From positions 1-22,304 of the IMG/VR virus record IMGVR_UViG_3300044941_000207: a stretch of 22,304 nucleotides of DNA, one strand, 5' to 3'. A program made the translations under genes and the position numbers. Numbering within the stretch: position 1 is the first letter of the stretch; the number at the start of each line of letters is the position of its first letter. Positions 1 through 7,487 of this stretch are shown here, piece by piece. The notes below the pieces were generated by a model. That model did not search any database and was not told the DNA's origin. It worked only from the letters and a program-made list of their open reading frames with translations. This DNA comes from a virus.

Positions 1-266
1 GCCAGCGCCAGGATCGACGATGCAGTCGTCCCGGTCGCCCTGACACGCCGCACGCCGAACGGCAAGATAATCCCGTCAGGCGCGACCACAGGCACATCGG
101 TCTGACCACCTACGGTGTCCACCCGCAGCGTGCCGCCGACGCCAACGTAGAGCGCAGAGGCCCATACAGGCAGGTCGGTGTTGTCGTTTGGTGTGACGGG
201 GTGCAAATTGGGTGCTGTCTGCCTGGTGTTCAGACGGCTATTGTAGAGCAGCAATTCCAAGCTCAT
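1..266 (-). CDS. Spike-base-like phage structural protein, N-terminal part (cut by window edge)
   Basis: Reading leftward from an ATG at 266, the frame stays open to position 1, giving about 88 residues with no stop. The protein begins MSLELLLYNSR and continues with a run like TPNDNTDLPVWASALYVGVGG, then TLRV, then ILPFGVRRVRATGTTASSILAL. This beta-rich pattern (an N-terminal threonine/aspartate motif, an 'ALYVGxGGxLRV' strand, a 'LPxxVRRVxATGTTA' strand) resembles the spike-base family (RCAP_rcc01079 type) of the Rhodobacter capsulatus gene transfer agent and similar small phage proteins. The start is well supported: an AGGAGGT Shine-Dalgarno lies at 271-277, and the ATG overlaps the upstream stop as ATGA. 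Its place after the lysis genes is unusual for a structural gene. The family assignment is from memory of the motif, not from a search. Confidence 0.6.
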   Translation of the reverse strand, partial: MSLELLLYNSRLNTRQTAPNLHPVTPNDNTDLPVWASALYVGVGGTLRVDTVGGQTDVPVVAPDGIILPFGVRRVRATGTTASSILAL

Positions 267-430
267 TCGGACCTCCTGTTTTTGAAGTGCAATGCAGGCG
301 CGCCGTCGTCGCCGACGTGCCAGTGGTGGTCGCCGCGCGGCTGGTCCCCGCGCGCTGCGGCCGCACAGAAGGCGACAACAAACGCGCCGATGACACCGCC
401 CGTCAGCATGCCCGCGATGAATTCAATCAT
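263..430 (-). CDS. Small single-span membrane protein, 55 aa, lysis region
   Basis: The frame encodes 55 residues starting MIEFIAGMLTGG. Residues 3-25 form one hydrophobic, glycine- and alanine-rich membrane segment. It is followed by a short polar tail rich in His, Asp and Arg (GDHHWHVGDD). The ATG at 430 overlaps the stop of the preceding 76-aa gene by 8 nt, and the gene's own stop overlaps the next start as ATGA. This pattern suggests a real, translationally coupled gene despite its size. I do not recognise the family. A role as an accessory lysis protein is inferred only from its neighbours; it could equally be an uncharacterised phage membrane protein. The local Shine-Dalgarno is weak, consistent with coupling. 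Confidence 0.6.
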   Translation of the reverse strand: MIEFIAGMLTGGVIGAFVVAFCAAAARGDQPRGDHHWHVGDDGAPALHFKNRRSE

Positions 431-653
431 CGCCGCGGAACCCGCGCTCCAGCCGGTCGCGCAAGCCAATCAGGCCGAGGCCGAGGGCGATCAGACCAGC
501 CGGGGATGCGTCGCTCGATCCGGTCACCTGCGCGATCACCTGCCTGAGATCGCCAAGCGTTCCGGTGTCGGGCAGCAGCAGCGAGGCCGCTCCCGTCACA
601 ATGGCAAGGACGCCCGCCCACCAGGTGAGCGACGTCGGCAGAATGTAGCGCAT
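423..653 (-). CDS. Small membrane protein with two hydrophobic segments, 76 aa, lysis region
   Basis: The protein of 76 residues starts MRYILPTSLTWW. It has a first hydrophobic segment at about 8-28 and a second at about 51-65, separated by a polar loop with Asp, Arg and Gln. It ends in a charged tail (LRDRLERGFRGDD). Two short spans with a charged C-terminus are compatible with a small holin or antiholin, but no specific family is recognised. The start lies 4 nt after the lysozyme stop. A GGAGG in the last lysozyme codons sits 10 nt upstream of the ATG. The gene directly follows the endolysin, so a role in lysis is a reasonable inference, not a demonstrated one. Confidence 0.65.
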   Translation of the reverse strand: MRYILPTSLTWWAGVLAIVTGAASLLLPDTGTLGDLRQVIAQVTGSSDASPAGLIALGLGLIGLRDRLERGFRGDD

Positions 654-657
654 GGGA

Positions 658-1380
658 TCAGGTCCTCCGATTCATGGTGGAGAAGAAAGCGGCCAACCGC
701 TGCCACCAGCCGGGCGCGGGGGCGGGCGATTGCGGCGGTGCAGGCAGTGGCGGCTTCGGGGCGGGCTGCTGAATGGGCGGCGGCAGCGGTGCAGGCGGCG
801 GCGGGGGCGCGGGGGGCGCGGGCTGCGGGCGCAGAAGGGCCAGCGCCTCGGCCTCGGTCAGCCGTCGGATCGGCCGCGAAAAGTCCACGCGTCCGCTACG
901 GTCCACTGACCAGACCGGGATCGTGCCGCCGGAATAGATCCCATGGCGAAACAAGGCGCGTTCGGCCTCGCGGCGGGGGATGATCGCCTCCGGTCGCCGC
1001 CAGTTCAGAAACGCATCGGCGGCGGCGGCGCGGTTCCCGGCGTTGAGGAGTTTTGTCAGGCTCGCCCGGGCGATGGCGCCCGTGTTGTAGTGGAAGGACA
1101 CCAGCGCATCGAACTCGTGGGGAGCGAGCGGCACCTTGACGGCGCGGAGCACATCAGCCTCGTAAACGGCAAGGTCTTTGCGGAAGACCCGGAACGCCAT
1201 GCAAATCCCGGCGTCAAGGTCCGACGGCATCCCGCGCGGCAGTGTGGCCGGATCAGGCGGCCCGGCTGCGGCGGTGTGGCCGATGCCGAAGGTCCAGACG
1301 TTCTTCACGTCCAGATACGGGCCGGGCACGATGCCTTCGTGCCGGACGATGGCCACAAGTCCCCGATCTGTGGTTTGCAT
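658..1380 (-). CDS. Endolysin: GH24 (T4-type) lysozyme with proline-rich C-terminal tail
   Basis: This 240-aa protein is a muramidase that would cleave the glycan strands of peptidoglycan during lysis. The GH24 catalytic triad is visible as Glu15 (RHEG), Asp24 (PYLD) and Thr30 (WTFGIGHT). The spacing of 9 and 6 residues is identical to Glu11-Asp20-Thr26 of T4 lysozyme. The catalytic domain occupies about residues 1-150. It is followed by a short linker and a proline/alanine-rich stretch at about 185-223. The protein ends in an aromatic, amphipathic segment (GWWQRLAAFF, 224-233) with a basic tail. There is no N-terminal signal or SAR segment, so it probably depends on a holin for export. The ATG at 1380 has a GAGGT Shine-Dalgarno 6 nt upstream. 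Confidence 0.93.
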   Translation of the reverse strand: MQTTDRGLVAIVRHEGIVPGPYLDVKNVWTFGIGHTAAAGPPDPATLPRGMPSDLDAGICMAFRVFRKDLAVYEADVLRAVKVPLAPHEFDALVSFHYNTGAIARASLTKLLNAGNRAAAADAFLNWRRPEAIIPRREAERALFRHGIYSGGTIPVWSVDRSGRVDFSRPIRRLTEAEALALLRPQPAPPAPPPPPAPLPPPIQQPAPKPPLPAPPQSPAPAPGWWQRLAAFFSTMNRRT

Positions 1381-1384
1381 GGGG

Positions 1385-1516
1385 CTACCTCAAAAGCGAG
1401 ACGACGAGGATCAGCGCCGCGATGGCAAGACCTACGCGAAGACGGTGGCTGAACGCATGTTGAGCATTCACCGGATCAAGGCAAAGGGCGCGCACGAGGC
1501 GGATCAGATTATTCAT
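1385..1516 (-). CDS. Tiny membrane protein, 43 aa, between holin-like gene and lysozyme
   Basis: The 43-residue frame starts MNNLIRLVRALCL. It has a basic N-terminal half and one membrane segment at about 27-42 (VGLAIAALILVVSLL). Its ATG at 1516 overlaps the end of the holin-like gene by 8 nt, and an AAGGA lies 7 nt upstream of the ATG. Its stop lies 4 nt before the lysozyme ATG. Its position inside the lysis cassette suggests an antiholin, a regulator or a spanin-like piece. It has no lipobox and is very short for an Rz protein. Function is unknown; the gene call rests on the ribosome-binding site, the coupling and the clear membrane segment. Confidence 0.55.
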   Translation of the reverse strand: MNNLIRLVRALCLDPVNAQHAFSHRLRVGLAIAALILVVSLLR

Positions 1517-1859
1517 CCTTCGTTCCTTCCTTCGCAGCGCGCAGCCGGGAAAGAGCGAGTTCGATGACAGCCGGGCCGAAGACACCCACAAGATAAGCTG
1601 CCGACCCCACCGCTCCGCCCGCCGGAATCGCGTGCGGCGGCAATCCAAGCCACACAGTCACGACCGCCATGGAAAGGCTGCCCATGCCAACCGCGATCAG
1701 GCCACCGAGCAAAACATGACGCAGCGCGTCGCGCAGGCGCATCTTCGTGGTCAGAGCGTTCGTTGCCCCGCCAAGCGCGCCCCAGAGGGCGAGAATCACC
1801 GTTTGGGTAGCCACGAGCTCGATTATCACGCGTGCCCAGATGCCCTTGTCGTCGCTCAC
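1509..1859 (-). CDS. Putative phage holin (three membrane segments), 116 aa
   Basis: The protein of 116 residues has hydrophobic segments at about 11-34, 47-72 and 80-103. The N-terminus is short and polar (MSDDKGIWAR). The C-terminus is highly charged (RLRAAKEGTKDE). Three spans plus a charged tail just upstream of an endolysin is the usual form of a class I holin, which would form membrane lesions that release the lysozyme. The start is a GTG at 1859 with GGAG about 8 nt upstream. Basic residues RLR between the first and second spans suggest a cytoplasmic loop there. I cannot name the holin family; the call rests on topology and context. Confidence 0.7.
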   Translation of the reverse strand: MSDDKGIWARVIIELVATQTVILALWGALGGATNALTTKMRLRDALRHVLLGGLIAVGMGSLSMAVVTVWLGLPPHAIPAGGAVGSAAYLVGVFGPAVIELALSRLRAAKEGTKDE

Positions 1860-1880
1860 GTATAGATCTCCGTTGACGAT

Positions 1881-2195
1881 TCACGACTCCGGTGCCGCGT
1901 CAAACGGCGGAAGCGCCACAGGCCCGTCCTCGTCCACATCTGCCGACGCTGGAAACCGCCGTGCCTCGGGGGCGTTCGGCCCGTGCGGCAGTAGCACAGG
2001 GACGGTGAGCAGACCGTCGGTGTCCCGCGTCACATCGCCCGCGATCCAGTCGGAAGCAATGTCGCCCTGCGCCAGTGTTCCGCCGTTCGGCACGCCGGAA
2101 AGATCAATGGCAGTGCCGTTGAGCGTCAGCACGTTACCCGCGACATGGATGGTCAGTTCGCCGTCCATGCGGATCGGAGAAAACACAAGCTGCAC
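1881..2195 (-). CDS. Small protein following the tail fibre (possible fibre assembly or tail accessory protein)
   Basis: The 104-aa protein begins MQLVFSPIRMDGELTI and looks beta-rich in its first half. A middle segment contains DWIAGDVTRDTDGLLTVPVLLPHGPNAPEA. The C-terminus is acidic and proline-rich. The start is a GTG at 2195 with a very strong AAGGAGG Shine-Dalgarno, 7 nt upstream, that overlaps the TAA stop of the tail fibre gene. Genes of this size and style directly downstream of a tail fibre often encode fibre-folding or attachment helpers. That role is inferred from position only; I do not recognise a named domain. No signal peptide or membrane segment is visible. Confidence 0.7.
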   Translation of the reverse strand: MQLVFSPIRMDGELTIHVAGNVLTLNGTAIDLSGVPNGGTLAQGDIASDWIAGDVTRDTDGLLTVPVLLPHGPNAPEARRFPASADVDEDGPVALPPFDAAPES

Positions 2196-2207
2196 GGCAA
2201 ACCCTCC

Positions 2208-3713
2208 TTAGAACCAGCGACCAACCGCGTGCAATGCCACCTCGCGCGTGGCGGCGCTTTGTGACGACACAGCGGTCACGGCGTAGGTAGCTGATGTGGT
2301 GCCGGGCACGTTGGCGCTTACGGCCCCGAACGCCGTCAGGTTTCTGGCGACTGGAGTGAAAACAGGCGCAGCAGAAAACGCCGCCGGAAACGTCCACGTT
2401 TGCCCGGACGATCTGAATCCGCCCATGAAGGCGGTGTCGATGGCAAGGCTAACGCTAACGGCACGAGTGCAGATTTGCGTCCCGTCTGCAAACCGCACAT
2501 ACTCGCCGTTCGAGTTCGACCCGCGCTCGATCACGGCGCCAGTCGGCACCCCGCCGGATTCGCTGACGGCTCCGAGGATGTCCCATTGCGAATACAGCCG
2601 ACGCCACGGCATCCAGCCGCTCGGCGGCTGGCCGGTGGAATTGCGCATCCAGACTACGACGCGATCCGGGCTGAAAAGCCGCACAGTGGCCATTTGAAAT
2701 ATGGATTGCGCACTTCGCCACCAGTTTTGCAGAATGACAAACGCCGCGGCTGTGTCTGGCGGCAGAGTTCCTGCGCTCGTGTTATTGAACCGATACCAGC
2801 CGCTCGGAATATTAAATGCGTCAATGTCCCCGCCCGGCACTGCGGGCGGATCAGCGGCCACGTTTCCGATGTTGAAATCGCCCACCTTCAGCAGGCGCCC
2901 TGCGGTCGAATCGGTGGCACTCTGCGTCACCGCCGTCCCGGTGATTTGGCCCGTCACCTGCGCCCCCGCCGTGGTGACGCGCAGCCGCTCCGTCCCGCCT
3001 GCGGCAAAGGCCAGCGCGTCCGCACCGGCCCGGTAGAGCCCGGTGTCCGAATCGCTCTCGAACGTCGCAGCAGGTGCCGCCGCCGTGCCGTCGGTCAGGC
3101 GCAGCGCGACCAGCGCGCGAACAGCGGTCGAGAGAATCCGCAACCGCTCAGCCCCGCCGGCCGATACGCCGAGAGCATCCGCGCCCTGCCTGAACAGCCC
3201 GGTGTCGAGGTCACCCGCAAACGCCACACCGGGCAGCGCCGCCGTCCCGTCTGCCAGCGGCAGCGCGCCCGCGGCGGTGCCGGGCAGCGCGAGTGTGATC
3301 CAGCCGGTACCGGTGGAGACGATCAGTGCCGCCCGGCCCGGCCCCAGCGCCGCCGTCGCCGCCCCATCGATCTGATCGCCGCCCGAACGCGTCAGCGTAA
3401 TCGTGCCGGTGCCTCTGTTCGCGACAACGACCGCAAAACCCGCCCCCAGCGTGGCCGCCTCCGCCAGCGTCAGTGCCCACGTGCCGGTGCAGACAATCAC
3501 CCGGCCGCGATCGGCCGCCGAGACGCTGCGCGCAGACGACGCCACCGCATGGCCCGAGACAAGCGCCCCGAGCGCCGCCAGCGCATCCGCCGGGTCGGAT
3601 GACGTGCCCAGCGCCTCGGCAATGAAATCGCGCATCTGCACCAGCGCGTCCGACAGGGTCTGCGCCGCCATCGGCTCCTGCTGGAACGTCGCAGCCGCGG
3701 GCAAGGTGGTCAT
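2208..3713 (-). CDS. Tail fibre protein with tandem repeats and C-terminal knob domain
   Basis: This 501-aa protein would form the receptor-binding fibre at the tail tip. Residues 1-60 are a likely attachment segment with a coiled or helical part (SDALVQMRDFIAEALG). Residues 60-145 are beta-rich. Two tandem copies of a fibre repeat follow, one from about 153-192 and one from about 206-246, with a period of 53 residues; both contain DGTAA, DTGL(F/Y)R and GADAL. Residues about 276-380 (DAFNIPSGWYRFNN, WMRNSTGQPPSGWMPWRRLY) match the pyocin-knob type domain. The C-terminal 120 residues (GSNSNGEYVRFADGTQIC) match a common fibre tip. The ATG at 3713 overlaps the TipJ stop as ATGA, which fixes the start; the frame is open further upstream but that part overlaps TipJ. 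Confidence 0.9.
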   Translation of the reverse strand: MTTLPAAATFQQEPMAAQTLSDALVQMRDFIAEALGTSSDPADALAALGALVSGHAVASSARSVSAADRGRVIVCTGTWALTLAEAATLGAGFAVVVANRGTGTITLTRSGGDQIDGAATAALGPGRAALIVSTGTGWITLALPGTAAGALPLADGTAALPGVAFAGDLDTGLFRQGADALGVSAGGAERLRILSTAVRALVALRLTDGTAAAPAATFESDSDTGLYRAGADALAFAAGGTERLRVTTAGAQVTGQITGTAVTQSATDSTAGRLLKVGDFNIGNVAADPPAVPGGDIDAFNIPSGWYRFNNTSAGTLPPDTAAAFVILQNWWRSAQSIFQMATVRLFSPDRVVVWMRNSTGQPPSGWMPWRRLYSQWDILGAVSESGGVPTGAVIERGSNSNGEYVRFADGTQICTRAVSVSLAIDTAFMGGFRSSGQTWTFPAAFSAAPVFTPVARNLTAFGAVSANVPGTTSATYAVTAVSSQSAATREVALHAVGRWF

Positions 3714-6580
3714 GGGGGATCTCCCAGATAGGTCCAGATGGTGTCGCCGAGGGTCTGCCAGACGGTCTGGCCGCGGCGCCGGGTCCAGACGTATTCGAGG
3801 TTGGCGTCCTCGCGCGTGAGCCAGACGATTGGCCGAGCCACGCCGGCCTGCGTCTCGGCCCATGGCCCCGCGCTGCGGCCGATGGCACGGACGCGGAAGC
3901 GCGTACGCGGCCCGTAGGGCGGGCGCAGGGTGACGCTCGCCGACGCCGTCTCGGCCGCGCGAGTCCAGCCGGCAGCGCTGACCGTACGGATGCCGCCCTC
4001 GGCCATCTCGATCTCGTAATGCGTGGCCCCCGGCGCGGGCGACCAAGCAAGGAACGCGATCGCGTCGGGCGACAACACAACCGAAAGCCCCGTCACCACC
4101 GGCGCGTCAGGCAGGCGCGGCAGGGCGCCCGTGCGCAGGGGCGGCGGTGCGACACCAATCTCGGCCACGTGCACGGCCGGGTCTTCGATCACCGCCTCGA
4201 TTTCGACCGTCACGGCGTCGCGCGGGCGCACCGCTGCCACCTTGGCCAGCGCCGCCCAGCTGTTCGCGCGACCGAACGCGACCATGGTGCGCAACCGACC
4301 CTGCCCGGTGTCCGGGGTCAAGCCGGGATCGACAGCAAGGACCGCCTCGCGGTCGGTCGCACCGCGGCTCGCCGCCACAGGCCCGGCAAGCGAGCCGTCG
4401 CGGCGGCGCAGGCCGATGACATGACCCGACCCCGACCAGTCGAGCGGCTCGGAGAGCGTCAGCCGCCGCGTCGCAGCATCCCAGGCCACCGCCTCGGCCT
4501 GCGCGCCCCAGCCCACAAGATCGTGCTGCAGCGCGATGAGGTCGCCCGGCGCAGGGATGAAGCCTTCCATCTCGGTGGCGAAGCGCACGACCCGGCGGCG
4601 GTAGCGGTTCGCGGCGGCCTGGTAGAGCCCTTCGCGCAGCGCCTGCGCCCGGCTTGTCACCCCGTCGAGACGCAGCGTCGCCGGGCGGCCTCCGGTGCTG
4701 CCGGGCAGGCGAGCAATCACGCGCTCGGGCTGCCACGTCTGCGCGTCCAGATAGCTCACCTCGACAGCGTCGGCAATGCCCGTGCCCGGCATTAGCCAAT
4801 CGATCCCGAACGATCCCTCGACGATATTCCTCTGCGAAAACAACGCGACCGGAATCGCCTCGGGGCCGTCGCGCACCACGCGCAGCCGCCCGCCCTGCAT
4901 CAAAACCCGCGATCGGCCCGTCAGCGCCACCCGCGCCGCCGCATCCCACCAGCCGCCCGCCTCGGTCAATCGAATATCGCAGAAGTCCCCCCGAGCGGTC
5001 CAGAGCGCATCAAGCGCCAGCAGACCCGCAAGGTCAATTTGCGCGTCCGGCAGGCCCGGCCCGTAATCCGCGTTGCGCGCCATGTCGGCCAGCGCCCAGG
5101 CTATCGAGCGCGTCGGTTGCGGCGCCGTCCAGTGGCTGCCAGTCCAGACCGGCAGCTTTCGGGTGGCGGTCACATGGACCTGCCGCGATGCCTGACGCGC
5201 CAAGTTGCCGGTGGCGCGGAACCGCATCGCAAGCAGCGTGACCGGCGGCCAATTCTGCGCCTCGGTCAGATAACCGCGCAGGCCGCCCCAGGCGACGTCG
5301 TGAGCGTTTGTTTCGACGGTGGACCGAACATCGGTACGCCAGGCGCGCACCGCCCAGCGGCCGGCCGTGGGCAGAGGATAGCGCCACGACCGCCGCTGCG
5401 GCGTGCGCGTCTTGTCGCGCAGCGTCTCCTCGCCCAGCAATATCCAGTCGCCAAGCGGCGCGCCGGCATCGTCAATCCGCCGCGCCTCGAAACGCACGGT
5501 AGTCGCCAGTTCAGCCAACCGCCCCTGCGCGTCAGTCGCGTACAGACCGCCCGGCCAGACAAGATCGACCCCGACAGCCGTCGCCGTCGTGCCCGGAGCC
5601 GAGGCCGGAAAGCCCTGAGCGCCGCCAAGGATGCTTTCGACCTGGAGCGTGCCCGAAGTCGCCGTCCATCCCGGCGCCTCGACCGTCCAGGTGTCCTCAT
5701 CCGGCACGGTGCCGATGGCGGCGATCACCGTGGGCTGACCCGGTGCAGTCAGGCGCACGGTCTGCCCGCTGGCCCGGCGGTGTCTCGTCTCGGTCACCGT
5801 CAACGTCGCGCCCGAACGAGTAAAGGCGCAGCTCTCCCGCCCGCGCAGGTCCTGCCCCGAGACGAGCGACGATGTTTCGACCGCCGACGGGAACAGCGTC
5901 ACCTGCCCGCCGGGCGGAATCACCTCGTATTCGACCTCGCCGAAGGATTCGACCGGCACGTCGCCGATGGCGATCCGCTCGATCTCGTATTCGCCCGCGC
6001 CAAGGCAGTAGAGGCAATAGAGGAATTGCTCGTTCCCCGCCGTCTCGGCCCAAGGAGCAGCGGCAAAGTCAGGCTGCGTCCGCAAGCGCCCGTACTGCAC
6101 CGGGATCGGCTGTTCAAGACGCGCCGCGTTGCCCTGCGGCGTCAGGCTGAACACCTCGCCCGGCCCCGGGCCGCGGTCGATCGTGGGCGGCGGCAGCAGC
6201 GCGTTGATCAGCGCGTTTCCACCGGCAAGGATGGCAAGCTGCGCTACGCTGGTGCCGAATTTCCCGAGCCCCAGCAGCCCTGCCGCCGGGCCTGCGACCA
6301 CGATCAGCGCCAGCGACAGGATCGCGCGCAAGGGGTCCGATCCGCCCTGCCCGCCCCCGCCCGCCGGAAGCACGATCAGCGCAAGGTGATCGCCATCGGC
6401 AAGCCGCCGCCGCCAGCCCGCGCGCAACAGCGGCCGCCCGTTCAGAATGGCGACGACCGGACGCCCGCGCCCCACGACGCCCCGCGCCAGCGCCCGCACC
6501 CGCGCGCGCCGACGCAGCACCCGCCGCTCCGCCGAGGCCGGGTCGAACGGATTGCGCAGAGTGACGACCGCGATCCTCAT
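3710..6580 (-). CDS. TipJ-like tail tip / host specificity protein (gpJ analogue)
   Basis: The 956-aa protein is the central tail-tip fibre hub, equivalent in position to lambda gpJ. The N-terminus looks like a beta-grasp-type segment (VVAILNGRPLLRAGW, then LADGDHLALIVLPAGGGG). Two glycine/alanine-rich hydrophobic stretches follow at about residues 85-130. This layout is characteristic of TipJ-type tail proteins. The long central part contains hub-like beta domains. Towards the C-terminus a fibronectin-like stretch is visible (PDAPVVTGLSVVLSPDAIAFLAWSPAPGATHYEIEM). The ATG at 6580 overlaps the NlpC/P60 stop as ATGA, so I reject longer starts inside that gene. The stop overlaps the fibre start in the same way. 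It is somewhat shorter than lambda gpJ (about 1130 aa). The hydrophobic hairpin may embed in the tail tip or contact a membrane. Confidence 0.9.
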   Translation of the reverse strand: MRIAVVTLRNPFDPASAERRVLRRRARVRALARGVVGRGRPVVAILNGRPLLRAGWRRRLADGDHLALIVLPAGGGGQGGSDPLRAILSLALIVVAGPAAGLLGLGKFGTSVAQLAILAGGNALINALLPPPTIDRGPGPGEVFSLTPQGNAARLEQPIPVQYGRLRTQPDFAAAPWAETAGNEQFLYCLYCLGAGEYEIERIAIGDVPVESFGEVEYEVIPPGGQVTLFPSAVETSSLVSGQDLRGRESCAFTRSGATLTVTETRHRRASGQTVRLTAPGQPTVIAAIGTVPDEDTWTVEAPGWTATSGTLQVESILGGAQGFPASAPGTTATAVGVDLVWPGGLYATDAQGRLAELATTVRFEARRIDDAGAPLGDWILLGEETLRDKTRTPQRRSWRYPLPTAGRWAVRAWRTDVRSTVETNAHDVAWGGLRGYLTEAQNWPPVTLLAMRFRATGNLARQASRQVHVTATRKLPVWTGSHWTAPQPTRSIAWALADMARNADYGPGLPDAQIDLAGLLALDALWTARGDFCDIRLTEAGGWWDAAARVALTGRSRVLMQGGRLRVVRDGPEAIPVALFSQRNIVEGSFGIDWLMPGTGIADAVEVSYLDAQTWQPERVIARLPGSTGGRPATLRLDGVTSRAQALREGLYQAAANRYRRRVVRFATEMEGFIPAPGDLIALQHDLVGWGAQAEAVAWDAATRRLTLSEPLDWSGSGHVIGLRRRDGSLAGPVAASRGATDREAVLAVDPGLTPDTGQGRLRTMVAFGRANSWAALAKVAAVRPRDAVTVEIEAVIEDPAVHVAEIGVAPPPLRTGALPRLPDAPVVTGLSVVLSPDAIAFLAWSPAPGATHYEIEMAEGGIRTVSAAGWTRAAETASASVTLRPPYGPRTRFRVRAIGRSAGPWAETQAGVARPIVWLTREDANLEYVWTRRRGQTVWQTLGDTIWTYLGDPP

Positions 6581-6960
6581 GCCCACTCCGGTCGGCGCAG
6601 GACCGACACAATCCGATAGCCCGTCTCGCCGATCCGCCCGACAGGCGTGCAGATCGCGCCCGTCCGCTCGATCGCGTGCAACACGTGCTCCGGCGCCACC
6701 CAGATCCCCACATGGCACGGGTGCCGTCCCCGCGCCATCAGCACGCCGTCGCCCTCGGCAGGCACCGCGACCGCCACCCAGCCCGCAGCGCCCGCCGCCA
6801 ACGCCCGCGCGCCCGCACGCGCGTCGGACGGATCAACCGGAAGCGGCTCGACCGCGCGCCCGAACTCCTCGGCCCAGACGGCGCGCGCCAGCGACCAGCA
6901 ATCGCTCACGCCGGGAACCCATGGCGTGCCGACCCAGCGCCCCACCCAGTGGTCCGTCAT
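6577..6960 (-). CDS. NlpC/P60-family tail peptidase (gpK-like)
   Basis: This 127-aa protein has the minimal NlpC/P60 cysteine peptidase layout. Cys21 lies in GVSDCWSLAR, His83 in PCHVGIWV, and a second polar residue, His95, in EHVLHAI. Such tail-associated enzymes cleave peptide cross-links of peptidoglycan during tail assembly or DNA entry. It corresponds to the C-terminal half of lambda gpK; the N-terminal JAB metallopeptidase half of gpK is absent, as in many gene-transfer-agent-like tails. The ATG at 6960 and the stop both form ATGA overlaps with neighbours. Function is inferred from the catalytic triad and position between a DUF1833 protein and TipJ. Confidence 0.9.
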   Translation of the reverse strand: MTDHWVGRWVGTPWVPGVSDCWSLARAVWAEEFGRAVEPLPVDPSDARAGARALAAGAAGWVAVAVPAEGDGVLMARGRHPCHVGIWVAPEHVLHAIERTGAICTPVGRIGETGYRIVSVLRRPEWA

Positions 6961-7487
6961 ACCCCGAGTTCCAGCGTCGGGAAACGCTCGCGCGTATAGC
7001 TCAGCCGCGGAAACCGCTCGTTGACAAGGTCGGCCCAGGCGGCCGTGGCGGTCATCCGCGCGACGCCCGCACTGACCGTCCGCAGCGTCAGCCCGCGCAC
7101 CACATACTCCGGCCCGTCAAGCGCCGTCGCGACGATGAAGCGTCGCCAGATGATCTCGATCGGGTCAAGCGTGGCGACAGCTGCGTCGATCTCGGCCACG
7201 ATCTCGCGCCCGGCCGTGTCGATCTCCGCCTCGAGAACGCCCGGCGCGTCCGGCGTTGCCTCGGGCGGGCGCAGGCGAAAGGCAAGCGGCACGAAAGACA
7301 CCACCGCACCCGCATCGCGCGCCGCATCCGCCTCAAGCCGCGCATCGAGCGCTTGACCGTCGGCCACGATCCGCAGCGGCTGCGTGATGGCCGGATGCCA
7401 GACCTCCAGCGTGTCGAGGATCACGGTGCCGTCGGGGACGCTGGCATAGGCCTCGGCCAGTGCGGCGGATAGCGCAGGATCAGGCAT
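6957..7487 (-). CDS. DUF1833-like minor tail protein (gpL position)
   Basis: The 176-aa protein begins MPDPALSAALAEAYASVPDGTVILDTLEVWHPAITQ, close to what I recall of the DUF1833 family of phage minor tail proteins. It is mixed alpha/beta with an internal LEAEIDTAGREIVAEIDAAV helix and ends in RLSYTRERFPTLELGV. It occupies the place of lambda gpL, next to the NlpC/P60 gene, so it probably belongs to the tail tip complex. The ATG at 7487 is preceded by GGAGG with a 6-nt spacer and overlaps the end of the upstream gene by 8 nt. The frame extends further upstream to 7649, but that part overlaps the previous gene and lacks a better ribosome-binding site. Confidence 0.85.
   Translation of the reverse strand: MPDPALSAALAEAYASVPDGTVILDTLEVWHPAITQPLRIVADGQALDARLEADAARDAGAVVSFVPLAFRLRPPEATPDAPGVLEAEIDTAGREIVAEIDAAVATLDPIEIIWRRFIVATALDGPEYVVRGLTLRTVSAGVARMTATAAWADLVNERFPRLSYTRERFPTLELGV

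Noticed and set aside
1509-1884. An overlapping arginine-rich frame of about 123 aa on the same strand as the holin-like gene.
   Set aside because: It is a shifted shadow of the holin-like frame without membrane segments; the chosen frame has three clear spans and a ribosome-binding site.
6577-6960. Loss of the JAB domain from the gpK-like protein as a truncation.
   Set aside because: A stand-alone NlpC/P60 tail peptidase with coupled start and stop is common in GTA-like and related phages, so nothing appears broken.
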